A stretch of DNA of 47,946 nt from Desulfobacterales bacterium HSG17 (GTDB taxonomy: Bacteria > Desulfobacterota > Desulfobacteria > Desulfobacterales > Desulfococcaceae): positions 1 through 47,946 of the forward strand of contig JAUCGD010000005.1 in the NCBI GenBank assembly GCA_030377945.1. Direction: 5' to 3'. The notes below the pieces were generated by a model. It did not search any database and was not told where the DNA came from. It worked only from the letters and a program-made list of their open reading frames with translations. The position numbers and the translations under genes are program-made. Shown in pieces: positions 27,401 through 35,365 of the stretch (positions are counted from its first letter, which is position 1; each line of letters opens with the position of its first letter).

Positions 27401-27473
27401 AACAGCTACTGTTCCTACTTTTTTGTTATAAGGGAATCATTGATTTGCTCATATTTTTTCAAAAGGCGGCGTC

Positions 27474-29216
27474 ATGCGAAGAAGGCTTGCTAACAACAAT
27501 CGGCACTTGATGTTTATCGCGATCATCGGAGCGAGCCTTGTGTTGTTTCCCATTGTTATGGCCTTGACCATTAGCAATATGAGGCAGGAAGAGCGGCGCA
27601 ATACACAATTGCTGGTGGAAAAAGGGGCGGCTTTGATCCGTTCTTTTGAAGCAGCCACTCGTACTGGTATGCGTAGTGCTATGCGCGGGTTTCAATTGCA
27701 AATTTTGCTTTCGGAAACAGCGGATCAGAAAGACATCGTTCATATTCTGGTTACGGATGATGTCGGGAACATTGTGGCCCACAATGATGTTTCAAAAATC
27801 GGTTCCGCATATGATCCGGATTTGGACTATGCCCGTTTGTCTGAAGGCGATGTCTTGCAGTGGCGCATTCAAGCCCAGGGCTCTGATCAACCTGTTTTTG
27901 AGATATACCGTCGGTTTACGCCCCTTCACCACCCGCACCGAAAAATGCGGAACATGATGCTTGGCCAAGGCGGGCGGGCATTTGAGGACAAGAATCCTGC
28001 TGATCCGAAAACCAAGCAAGTCATTTTTGTGGGTCTGGACATGGCATCCATTCGTTTGGCCAAAACAGCCGCCGTAAAGAATGCCGTTATTTTAGGAGTG
28101 GTTTTATTAATATTGGGTTTCACCGGATTTTATTTTTTATTTTTTATTCAGGATTATCGAACCACACAGACAGCATTGAAACGGATTAAGGCCTTTTCCG
28201 ATAATGTGGCAGACAAGATGCCCATGGGGTTAGTGGCTTTAGACCATACGGGGCGGATCATGAACTGGAACCAGCAATCCGAACAATTTTTTGGCCATTC
28301 GGCGGAAAAAGCATTGGGTCAAAAGGCCAAGGATGTATTGCCTACCGAAATCATCAAGGCCATGGAAATGGCGCTGAAAACAGATAAAACAGCGGGAATC
28401 GAGTTGGATTGTCTCAGAATTGATGGAACACGCATTCCTTTAGAAGTCGGTATCAGCAGGTTTGAAGATGAATCAGGCGGAAGTGGCGGCGTTATTGTCA
28501 TTTTACGGGATTTACGGGAAATCCGTCACCTGCGCCAAGAAGTGGCTCGTCATCAACGCTTTGCTTCGTTAGGGCGTCTGGCAGCCGGTGTGGCCCATGA
28601 AATTCGAAATCCATTGAGTTCAATTAAGGGTTTTGCCGTATATTTCAAGGAAAGATACAAAGACATTGATCAAGACCGAGAAACTGCTGAAATCATGGTT
28701 CAGGAAGTGGAACGCCTTAACCGTGTGATTACCCAGTTATTGGAATTCTCACGCCCCATTTCCGTTTCCCCGCGAAAGATCCAGGTTCAAGGGTTGGTGG
28801 AAGATGCGTTTAAACTAGTGGAGCAGCAAGCCAAGGAAAACAATGTTCATTTGCAATATCAAGGAACAGGTACGCCTGAAGAGGTTTTGGTGGATCCGGA
28901 CCAAATGCGGCAGGTGCTGTTGAACCTTTTACTGAATGCCTTGGAAGCGATGCCAAAAGGTGGACAAATCAATGTCAGTTCTCAAAAAGGTAAGGCGAAA
29001 AATTTGGAAATTGTCATTTCCGATACCGGTGAGGGCATCAGGCCGGAGGATTTGGCCCAGGTCTTTGATCCGTATTTTACCACTAAGTCCACCGGAACCG
29101 GGCTGGGCCTTGCCATTGTTCATAATATTGTGGAGGCCATGGATGGCAATGTTCAGGTCCTCAGCCAAATAGGAACCGGCACAACATTTACAATTCAATT
29201 GCCCAAGAGTTTGTAA
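27474..29216 (+). CDS. zraS: ZraS-like membrane sensor histidine kinase
   Basis: The product is 580 residues. Membrane helix 1 (about 12-34) and helix 2 (about 203-224) frame a periplasmic domain of the sCache-like kind (HILVTDDVGNIVAHNDVSKIG; IVAHND is typical). The distal part carries a His/Met-rich stretch, LHHPHRKMRNMM (about 151-162), a plausible metal-binding loop. PAS (about 235-345), phospho-His375 in AGVAHEIRNPLSS, and HATPase (NLLLNALEAM, DTGEGI, GTGLGLAIVHN) follow; there is no receiver. In E. coli ZraS phosphorylates ZraR in response to zinc or lead and envelope stress. Here the divergent zraP gene and the zraR-like gene 33 bases downstream support the same circuit; the metal is not determined. 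Confidence 0.87.
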   Translation: MRRRLANNNRHLMFIAIIGASLVLFPIVMALTISNMRQEERRNTQLLVEKGAALIRSFEAATRTGMRSAMRGFQLQILLSETADQKDIVHILVTDDVGNIVAHNDVSKIGSAYDPDLDYARLSEGDVLQWRIQAQGSDQPVFEIYRRFTPLHHPHRKMRNMMLGQGGRAFEDKNPADPKTKQVIFVGLDMASIRLAKTAAVKNAVILGVVLLILGFTGFYFLFFIQDYRTTQTALKRIKAFSDNVADKMPMGLVALDHTGRIMNWNQQSEQFFGHSAEKALGQKAKDVLPTEIIKAMEMALKTDKTAGIELDCLRIDGTRIPLEVGISRFEDESGGSGGVIVILRDLREIRHLRQEVARHQRFASLGRLAAGVAHEIRNPLSSIKGFAVYFKERYKDIDQDRETAEIMVQEVERLNRVITQLLEFSRPISVSPRKIQVQGLVEDAFKLVEQQAKENNVHLQYQGTGTPEEVLVDPDQMRQVLLNLLLNALEAMPKGGQINVSSQKGKAKNLEIVISDTGEGIRPEDLAQVFDPYFTTKSTGTGLGLAIVHNIVEAMDGNVQVLSQIGTGTTFTIQLPKSL

Positions 29217-29249
29217 GGCCTGCCCAATACGCCTTTACCAAGGAGATCG

Positions 29250-30623
29250 ATGATTATGGAAAAACCGAATGTTCTAGTTGTGGATGACGATGACGCCCAT
29301 CGGATCATGTTGAAAACCTTGGTGGGTGGGTGGGGGTATACCATTGTTGAAGCCAATGATGGAAGCATAGCGGTGAACAAAGTTAAAGAGCAGGTGTTCG
29401 ATCTTGTGCTTATGGATATTCGAATGGTTCAGATGTCCGGCCTTGAAGCCCTTGCGGAGATGAAGAACCATAACCCGTCCGTTCCGGTAGTTATCATGAC
29501 AGCCTTCTCATCCGTGGAAACCGCCATTGAGGCTTTGAAGAATGGCGCCCATGATTATCTGATCAAACCGTTGGATTTTGAAAAGTTGCGTTTGACCATT
29601 GAACGGGCCGTGGAGCACACCCGTCTTAAGGAGGAAAATCGGACACTCAGAAGAGATCTTTCCGACCGTTTTGATCGCAGCAACATTATCGGTAACAGTA
29701 TGCCCATGACCCGGCTTTTGGAGATGGTGTCCCAAGTGGCCCCTTCCGAAGCCACGGTTCTGATCACCGGTGAATCCGGGACCGGTAAAGAACTGATCGC
29801 CGGCGCCATCCATTATAATAGCCTTCGCAAAATGAAACCATTCATCCGCATCAACTGCGCCGCCATTACCGAATCATTGTTGGAATCGGAAATGTTTGGT
29901 CATGAAAAGGGTGCTTTTACAGGGGCGGATCGGCGAAAGGAGGGGCGGTTTCTACAGGCGGATGGCGGTAGTCTTTTTTTGGATGAAGTCAGTGAGATGC
30001 CCCTTATCATGCAGGCCAAATTATTACGGGTTTTGCAGGAACGAGAATTCACCAGAGTGGGAGGAGAATCGGTTATCAGTGTGGATGTGCGTTTGATTGC
30101 GGCAACAAATAAGAACCTCTTGCAGATGGTGCAAAGTGGTACATTTCGGGAGGATTTGTATTATCGACTCAATGTAGTAACCCTTGATGTCCCCCCATTA
30201 CGATCACGGAGTGAGGATATTCCTTTGCTGGCATCCCATTTTTTAACTGTATTTGCCGAGCGCAACAAAAAGACGCTGAAAGGATTCACCCCCAAAGCCA
30301 TGGAAGGATTGATCCGGTATGACTGGCCTGGCAATGTGCGGGAACTGATGAATGCCATTGAGCGCGGGGTAGTGCTGGCGCGGGGTGAATTTTTGGATAC
30401 ATCGGATTTTCCGGTTTTACCGGAAGAAGATTCCAGCCTTGAGGGGATATCCCCTGATATGCATGTATCGGTGGATGGCGGGATTCCCTTGGAGCAAATT
30501 GAAAAACAGGCTATTTTACAGACCCTTGAAGCGGCTGCGGGCAACAAGAGCGAGGCGGCCCGCCGTTTGGGGATTACCCGAAAAACCCTGCATAAAAAGT
30601 TGAAAGCCTATGGGGTGATGTGA
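29250..30623 (+). CDS. zraR: ZraR-like sigma-54-dependent response regulator
   Basis: The product is 457 residues. AAGGAG precedes two close in-frame starts, ATG 29250 and 29256. Receiver (about 8-120; VLVVDDDDAHR, LMDIRMVQMSG, LIKPLD), AAA+ domain (about 145-385) with Walker A GESGTGKE, GAFTGADRR and GGSLFLDEV, and a Fis-like helix-turn-helix (KSEAARRLGITRKTLHKKL). In the receiver the usual MP after the phospho-Asp is MV. The likely targets are the two divergent sigma-54 promoters upstream of zraP and zraS, through the TGGATA-N5-TATCCA repeats between them. The methyltransferase gene 41 bases downstream may be cotranscribed. Confidence 0.9.
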   Translation: MIMEKPNVLVVDDDDAHRIMLKTLVGGWGYTIVEANDGSIAVNKVKEQVFDLVLMDIRMVQMSGLEALAEMKNHNPSVPVVIMTAFSSVETAIEALKNGAHDYLIKPLDFEKLRLTIERAVEHTRLKEENRTLRRDLSDRFDRSNIIGNSMPMTRLLEMVSQVAPSEATVLITGESGTGKELIAGAIHYNSLRKMKPFIRINCAAITESLLESEMFGHEKGAFTGADRRKEGRFLQADGGSLFLDEVSEMPLIMQAKLLRVLQEREFTRVGGESVISVDVRLIAATNKNLLQMVQSGTFREDLYYRLNVVTLDVPPLRSRSEDIPLLASHFLTVFAERNKKTLKGFTPKAMEGLIRYDWPGNVRELMNAIERGVVLARGEFLDTSDFPVLPEEDSSLEGISPDMHVSVDGGIPLEQIEKQAILQTLEAAAGNKSEAARRLGITRKTLHKKLKAYGVM

Positions 30624-30663
30624 AGAAAAGGCTGAAGGATATTAGGCTAAAAGGAAGATTAAT

Positions 30664-31281
30664 ATGAATTTACCTGAGAATATCCAATTTTGGGATCGTA
30701 TTTCCGGGGTATATGATTTTATCGTGCGGCGTATGGTACCGGGGTGGTCTAATCTTTTAGACCGCATTGCCGAAGATGTCGGGCATTGTGAAAAAGCCCT
30801 GGAAGTGGCCACCGGTCCTGGTGATATTGCCCTTCGTATGGCATATTATTGTGATTTTGTGGAAGCGGTGGATACGTCTGAAAAAATGATTGCCAAAGCC
30901 TGGGAAAAAGCCCGGCAGAACCGCGCGGAAAACGTCTTGTTTGATGTTCAGAATGCTTATCAGCTTCAATATGATAGGAATACGTTTGATGCTGTTGTTT
31001 GCGCAAATGCCTTGCATTGCATGACAACCCCTGAAAAAGCATTGAGTGAAATTCGCCGGGTGTTGAAGCCCGGTGGCAAATTAATCGCCCCGACTTTTTG
31101 CCATGGCCAGCACTTGTCATCCCTGTTAATATCTCACTTAGTGGATTTTACAGGTTTTAAAGCATATCATCGGTTCCAAAAGGAATCGCTCCTATATCTT
31201 TTGCTGCAATCCGGATTCAAAATTCAGGAGGCGGAATTGCTGCCAGCCACAATTCCGCTGCTTTATGTCCTGGCTGAATGA
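30664..31281 (+). CDS. Class I SAM-dependent methyltransferase (UbiE/BioC-like)
   Basis: The product is 205 residues, preceded by an AGGAAG site. Motif I is ALEVATGPGDIALRMA, the acidic residue that ends beta2 is in EAVDTSEKMI, motif II is FDAVVCANALHCM, and motif III lies in LKPGGKLIAPTF, so the Rossmann methyltransferase core is complete. The N-terminus FWDRISGVYDFIVRRMVPGW resembles that of small quinone/phospholipid-type methyltransferases, but the substrate cannot be named. It follows zraR closely on the same strand and runs toward the moaA gene on the other strand. Confidence 0.8.
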   Translation: MNLPENIQFWDRISGVYDFIVRRMVPGWSNLLDRIAEDVGHCEKALEVATGPGDIALRMAYYCDFVEAVDTSEKMIAKAWEKARQNRAENVLFDVQNAYQLQYDRNTFDAVVCANALHCMTTPEKALSEIRRVLKPGGKLIAPTFCHGQHLSSLLISHLVDFTGFKAYHRFQKESLLYLLLQSGFKIQEAELLPATIPLLYVLAE

Positions 31282-31312
31282 TTTGAGATTTTTTTATGGA
31301 ATTATGAATGCT

Positions 31313-32353
31313 TTAGCCCCCGATGGCTGACATCAGCGTTTTTAGGGCTGGCGCATGATCTGCCAAATCATGATGTTGGGGTTTTGTTCGGGCAGCGGTC
31401 AGCAGTATTTTTTGCAGTTCCGTATAGGTCGCGCCATTGCGTAGAGCGGTTTTAATATCAACGGTGTTTTCGCTTAAAAGACAGGATCGCAAGGCACCGG
31501 CGGCGGTTAAGCGCAATCGGTTACATTGGCTGCAAAAATGATGGCTGATGGGCCGGATTAAACCGATTATACCGGGCGCGCCGGAAAATTGAAATCGCTC
31601 CGCAGGCCCGTCCAGACGACCTCCTGTGGATAGGGGCATTAACGGGGCGATGGTCTTTATGCGGGCTAAAATTTCATCTCCCAAAATCGGTCGGGCATCA
31701 CTAACCCGGTTCCCACCAATGGGCATGTACTCGATAAACCGGATCTCCAGTGGATATGAGAGGGTCAGGCGGGCAAAATCCGTGATTTCATTATCATTGA
31801 TACCGCTCATCACTACCATGTTGATTTTGATGGGGGAAAAACCAGCTTCCAGGGCGCCCATAATACCATGCCATACACGTTTGAAAACGTCTTCACCGGT
31901 GATCTGTTTAAATTGGGCTGGGATCAGGCTGTCCAGGCTGATATTAAGGCGGGAGATTCTGGTTTGCTGTAATTCCAACAGGAATTTTTCCAGCAACACT
32001 CCGTTGGTGGTCAGGGAAATATCTTTCAAACCCTGTAGATCCGATATCTGATTTAGTAAATCAAGTATGCCGCGTCGAACGAGCGGCTCTCCACCGGTAA
32101 TTCGGACTTTTTCAATACCCAGACCGATACCGGCCTTAATCACGGCAAGGATTTCTTCAAACCGTAGGATTTCCTCACACGGCATGATCTGTTCCCGTGG
32201 ACGGGTATCGCAATACAGGCAACGTAAATTACACCGGTCGGTAATGGAAACCCGCAAATAATTCAAGCGTCGTTGAAACCTGTCGGTCAATCCAACGGAG
32301 TTGATATCGGGTTTTGGTGCTGATGGATCGGGGGGGGGGAGATCGTCGCTCAT
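31313..32353 (-). CDS. moaA: GTP 3',8-cyclase MoaA (molybdenum cofactor biosynthesis)
   Basis: The product is 346 residues. Radical SAM cluster motif C41-x3-C45-x2-C48 (CNLRCLYC) near the N-terminus, SAM-binding GGEPLVR, second [4Fe-4S] cluster in CSQCNRLRLTAAGALRSC, and the conserved C-terminal Gly-Gly (SAIGG), which is functionally important in MoaA. It converts GTP to 3',8-cyclo-7,8-dihydro-GTP, the first step toward molybdopterin, needed for Mo/W enzymes such as formate dehydrogenases. It overlaps the preceding glycosyltransferase by 4 bases (ATGA). That gene has no known link to molybdopterin, so this is an operon of mixed function. The N-terminus has a Pro-rich 15-residue extension. Confidence 0.95.
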   Translation of the reverse strand: MSDDLPPPDPSAPKPDINSVGLTDRFQRRLNYLRVSITDRCNLRCLYCDTRPREQIMPCEEILRFEEILAVIKAGIGLGIEKVRITGGEPLVRRGILDLLNQISDLQGLKDISLTTNGVLLEKFLLELQQTRISRLNISLDSLIPAQFKQITGEDVFKRVWHGIMGALEAGFSPIKINMVVMSGINDNEITDFARLTLSYPLEIRFIEYMPIGGNRVSDARPILGDEILARIKTIAPLMPLSTGGRLDGPAERFQFSGAPGIIGLIRPISHHFCSQCNRLRLTAAGALRSCLLSENTVDIKTALRNGATYTELQKILLTAARTKPQHHDLADHAPALKTLMSAIGG

Positions 32354-33321
32354 TCCTTAAATTTATCCCGGTATTCAGGTACTTCAAGAATTGGTGGCCG
32401 CTCTTGTTCCGGCATTTGGAACATTTCCGGCTCATATTGATTTTTAATGAGCTTAAATTGAATCATTTCCGTATACAATTCTTTTTTTAAATTAATCAGC
32501 CCCCGGTTTTTCATCCGGTTTAAAAATGTTGTCATAATGGCAAAGCCCATGCGGCCAAGGGCTTTGGTGTCCTGGTTGCGATGGACCCGCCTTTCAAGAT
32601 CTACCTGACCCATGACATCTAATCCCCATTTTTCATATATATCCATGATCATGCTGGTTTCAACCCCATAACCGATGGGAAAGGGGATTTTTTCGAAAAT
32701 TTCACGAAAACCGGCATATTCACCGGACAGGGGTTGGATAATCTGGGTTAATTCCGGAAAAAAAAGGGAGAACAAGGGCCGAATCACCAGCTCCGTCACT
32801 CGACCGCCACCAGTGGCCCGGATGGGGCTTTGTCCGATGGCGATGGGTCGGTCATAAAAGGCTTTGGTGTATTTGATGGTATCGCTGGTTAAAAGCGGCC
32901 CCAAAAGTCCATAAGCAAAGCGGTGGTGAATATTTTTAATATCCGCATCCAGGTAGATAATGATATCCCCCTTGGTGATGTGGAGCGCTTTCCAGAGGTT
33001 TTCCCCTTTACCCTTGAAGGGCGTCAGATGCGGCAGGATCTCATTGGCCAGGTAAACATCCGCACCAAAGCTGGCGGCAATCTGGCGAGTGTGGTCAATG
33101 GAGCCGGAATCGATGACCACGATTTCATCCAGCAGGGGAAAACGGGTCATGAGCTCGGATTTCATGATGAGGATTTCCTTGGCGATGGTTTTTTCCTCAT
33201 TCAGGGTGGGCAGGCAAAGAGAGATGGTCAGCTTTTTGCGTTCCTTTGCCTTTACGAGTTCTTCCAGATTACTAAAATCGCTGTAATGAAAGGTATTATG
33301 GTGCAGCCATTCAGACTTCAT
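32350..33321 (-). CDS. Glucosyl-3-phosphoglycerate synthase-like glycosyltransferase (GT81)
   Basis: The product is 323 residues. GT-A fold: ISLCLPTLNEEKTIAKEI nucleotide-binding start, VVIDSGSIDHT, the DxD metal site Asp125-Ala-Asp127 (YLDADIKN), FKGKGENLWKAL, the PLSGEYAGFRE acceptor-loop motif, and GYGVETSMIMDIYEKWGLD. This pattern is characteristic of GpgS enzymes, which transfer glucose (or mannose) from an NDP-sugar to 3-phosphoglycerate. The product after dephosphorylation is glucosylglycerate, a compatible solute or polysaccharide precursor. No matching phosphatase gene is adjacent. It overlaps the upstream peptidase by 11 bases and moaA by 4. Substrate identity is by family only. Confidence 0.82.
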   Translation of the reverse strand: MKSEWLHHNTFHYSDFSNLEELVKAKERKKLTISLCLPTLNEEKTIAKEILIMKSELMTRFPLLDEIVVIDSGSIDHTRQIAASFGADVYLANEILPHLTPFKGKGENLWKALHITKGDIIIYLDADIKNIHHRFAYGLLGPLLTSDTIKYTKAFYDRPIAIGQSPIRATGGGRVTELVIRPLFSLFFPELTQIIQPLSGEYAGFREIFEKIPFPIGYGVETSMIMDIYEKWGLDVMGQVDLERRVHRNQDTKALGRMGFAIMTTFLNRMKNRGLINLKKELYTEMIQFKLIKNQYEPEMFQMPEQERPPILEVPEYRDKFKE

Positions 33322-34471
33322 CGCAAACTCCCTGATCTATGGCGAGTAAAATACCGACGATTTGGGCAATCCCTTGAAACATCGGCTCAATTTCCATACA
33401 CGCATCTTCCAGGTGGTAATTGTACCCATGTGTAAGCCCAACAGTGATGGATGGGATTTTATGGGCCAGGAAAATGCTCAATTCAGATTCAGACGGTTCA
33501 CTCAAAGGGTCCAGTCCCAATCGATGCATGACCCGCACGGCCGTCTTCACCAACGGGTGATTGTACTTCAGGCTGGCGGCATTGGAGGATGAAATCGTTT
33601 TTAAAACCAGTTCCACGTTATGTTCATGGCGGATACCATCAATGATGTCTTTGATATCATTGAAGAGCATCTTTACCATTTCATCGGAATCGCTTTGAAT
33701 TTCAAAGCCGAGTTTGCCCTTAAAAGCAATCAGGCCATGTTTGTAGCCGCACTTGATTTTGCCGATGATAATTCTTGAGCGTGGTCTTTGGGGCAGTCTG
33801 ATTTGAAGGATTTGATTGATCACATCATTTAAAACCAGAATGGCGTTGGGCCGAAAACGCCGTTCCCAGCGGCTTGCCGCCTCCACATTGCAAACGATTT
33901 CGCAGCGGACCATTCCATCTGAATAATAATTGAGGCGGCCCAATTCTCCGCCTTCAATAATAACCCCGGCCCGAATGGGTTTTCGCCAATGCTTAAGTAA
34001 ATGACGGATGCCGCGCAGATTCCCTTTTCCCATGGATTGGGTGACCCCGGCCAGAATAATGTCGGACTTGAATTGGATGTCCAGCCGCTTGAGAATTTCA
34101 GGAAGGGAAATCAGGACCCCGACTCCAACAGAGTTGTCTAACAGTCCGGGCCCGTGGATGGCGTTTTCCTTGATGGTGAAATTGTGCTCCATATCACTGA
34201 CAAAGGCCGTATCCAGATGAGAGGTTACAAAAATCGCCGGTTTGCTGCGCTCCGTCCCTCGGATAACACCGATGGGATTGTTGAAATCATCGGTACTGCA
34301 TTCATCAATTTGAACCTCCGCCAAGCGGTCCATAAAAAATTGGACCCGTCGCGCTTCCTCAAATGTCGGCGCCGGAATTTGACCCAAAAGAACAATGTTG
34401 GTGATGATCAATTCCTGGATAGCAGCGATTTTATCAACTATTTCATCCAGGTTTTTTAGGTATTGATCCAT
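33311..34471 (-). CDS. M42/M20-like zinc aminopeptidase family protein
   Basis: The product is 386 residues. ATG 34471 is preferred (AAAGGA 7 bases upstream) to the more distal ATG at 34531. Metal-binding positions typical of the clan are visible: His and Asp in FVTSHLDTAF, Asp in PGLLDNSVGVGV, the Glu pair in IIEGGELG, and His in GYNYHLEDAC near the C-terminus. These are dinuclear-zinc peptidases of clan MH; the family often contains cytosolic aminopeptidases, but several members act on other amides. It is the first gene of the operon with the GpgS-like enzyme and MoaA. A role in processing an amino-acid or peptide conjugate cannot be excluded. Confidence 0.75.
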   Translation of the reverse strand: MDQYLKNLDEIVDKIAAIQELIITNIVLLGQIPAPTFEEARRVQFFMDRLAEVQIDECSTDDFNNPIGVIRGTERSKPAIFVTSHLDTAFVSDMEHNFTIKENAIHGPGLLDNSVGVGVLISLPEILKRLDIQFKSDIILAGVTQSMGKGNLRGIRHLLKHWRKPIRAGVIIEGGELGRLNYYSDGMVRCEIVCNVEAASRWERRFRPNAILVLNDVINQILQIRLPQRPRSRIIIGKIKCGYKHGLIAFKGKLGFEIQSDSDEMVKMLFNDIKDIIDGIRHEHNVELVLKTISSSNAASLKYNHPLVKTAVRVMHRLGLDPLSEPSESELSIFLAHKIPSITVGLTHGYNYHLEDACMEIEPMFQGIAQIVGILLAIDQGVCDEV

Positions 34472-35086
34472 ATCACGTTCCTTTGCATATAAAATAACTT
34501 TAAGCCCCCTAAAAAAATACAATAAATTCAAAAAGCAGACGGCAAGTTATTTATGATCTTCTGATTTTTTTTTCTACAACGATTTTCTATTGTACTCGCA
34601 TTATGGGGTGGCGGTCAAGCAGACCCGTCAATACTGTTATACATCAGGCGTCAAAGAAGATTATAAGGTGGTCTAAATAAAAACAGATACCATTTTTAAG
34701 ATGGAAAACAGTCGAGAATCCCTATCAAAAGAAAAGGGACAAGCAGGGCTGAAATCGGTTGTGTTCATAAAAAGTGGATATTTAGTTTCCATAATCATGA
34801 AAAAAATTCACTAATCCCGTTTAAAAAATTGCTGTTGGATCATTGTCGGGCAATGTTAAAAGGTATTTTTAAGTCATTAATTTAATGCGAAATACGTATT
34901 CATTGACATGTTGATTGTTGGCGATCATGTGACTTGGTACAAATAATGCATTTGAAATATTGAAGGCTCGGGTTTGGAATAATGCAGTTCATTTTTTAAA
35001 TTTTAGGATTTCTAAAGTACTCTCGGGAAGTTTGGTGTGTTTTCCGGATCTGCTCTCTCGACGGATATAGAATAAGGAATAATACG
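34472..35086. other. Long AT-rich intergenic region between divergent genes
   Basis: The region lies between the peptidase operon (-) and the 66-residue protein (+). It contains a GG-N10-GC motif at 34936-34949, the palindrome AATACGTATT near 34893, and an ACATG/CATGT inverted repeat flanking 34910-34931. A 37-codon frame at 34701 lacks a ribosome site. No RNA gene recognised. Confidence 0.5.
34934..34951 (+). promoter_or_regulatory. Possible sigma-54 promoter upstream of the 66-residue protein
   Basis: CTTGGTACAAATAATGCATT contains GG at 34936-34937, ten bases, and GC at 34948-34949. It deviates at one base in the -24 half and one in the -12 half. The predicted start near 34961 leaves a leader of about 125 bases. 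Confidence 0.45.
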
Positions 35087-35287
35087 ATGAAAAATAAAAT
35101 TTCACTCAATAAAATAGATGTCAGTTCAGAAGTTATCGCCAGAATCGCAAAGGCGGCAGCCAAAAAATATGATTGTACTGTGGATATTGATTTTTCAAAT
35201 GGAAATCAAAAGATCAACTATCGGGGAAAGACTGATGTTCTTTTTCATATTGCTGAAGAAGTGGCTGATGTGATGAACCGGGATTAA
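35087..35287 (+). CDS. Small conserved-looking protein of unknown function (66 residues)
   Basis: I do not recognise this protein. AAGGAA precedes the ATG. It is a small soluble alpha/beta-looking protein: a helix SSEVIARIAKAAAKKYDC, two short strands CTVDIDFS and QKINYRG, then a helix VLFHIAEEVADVMNR. This resembles the size and rhythm of small HPr-like or phosphocarrier-like folds, but no catalytic His site (G-x-H-x-R) is present, so the likeness may be superficial. It is monocistronic, with a possible sigma-54 promoter upstream and a convergent cobA-hemD gene downstream. One Cys, no signal peptide. Confidence 0.6.
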   Translation: MKNKISLNKIDVSSEVIARIAKAAAKKYDCTVDIDFSNGNQKINYRGKTDVLFHIAEEVADVMNRD

Positions 35288-35365
35288 GGCTAAAAAGAGA
35301 GACAACTCCTCAATGTCGATGATCCTTTATCAAGTGGGTGTGATCATTTTGAATATGGATGAGCA

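Noticed and set aside
34701..34814. 37-codon frame in the intergenic region after the peptidase operon
   Set aside because: No ribosome site, no recognisable motif, and AT-rich sequence where short frames arise by chance.
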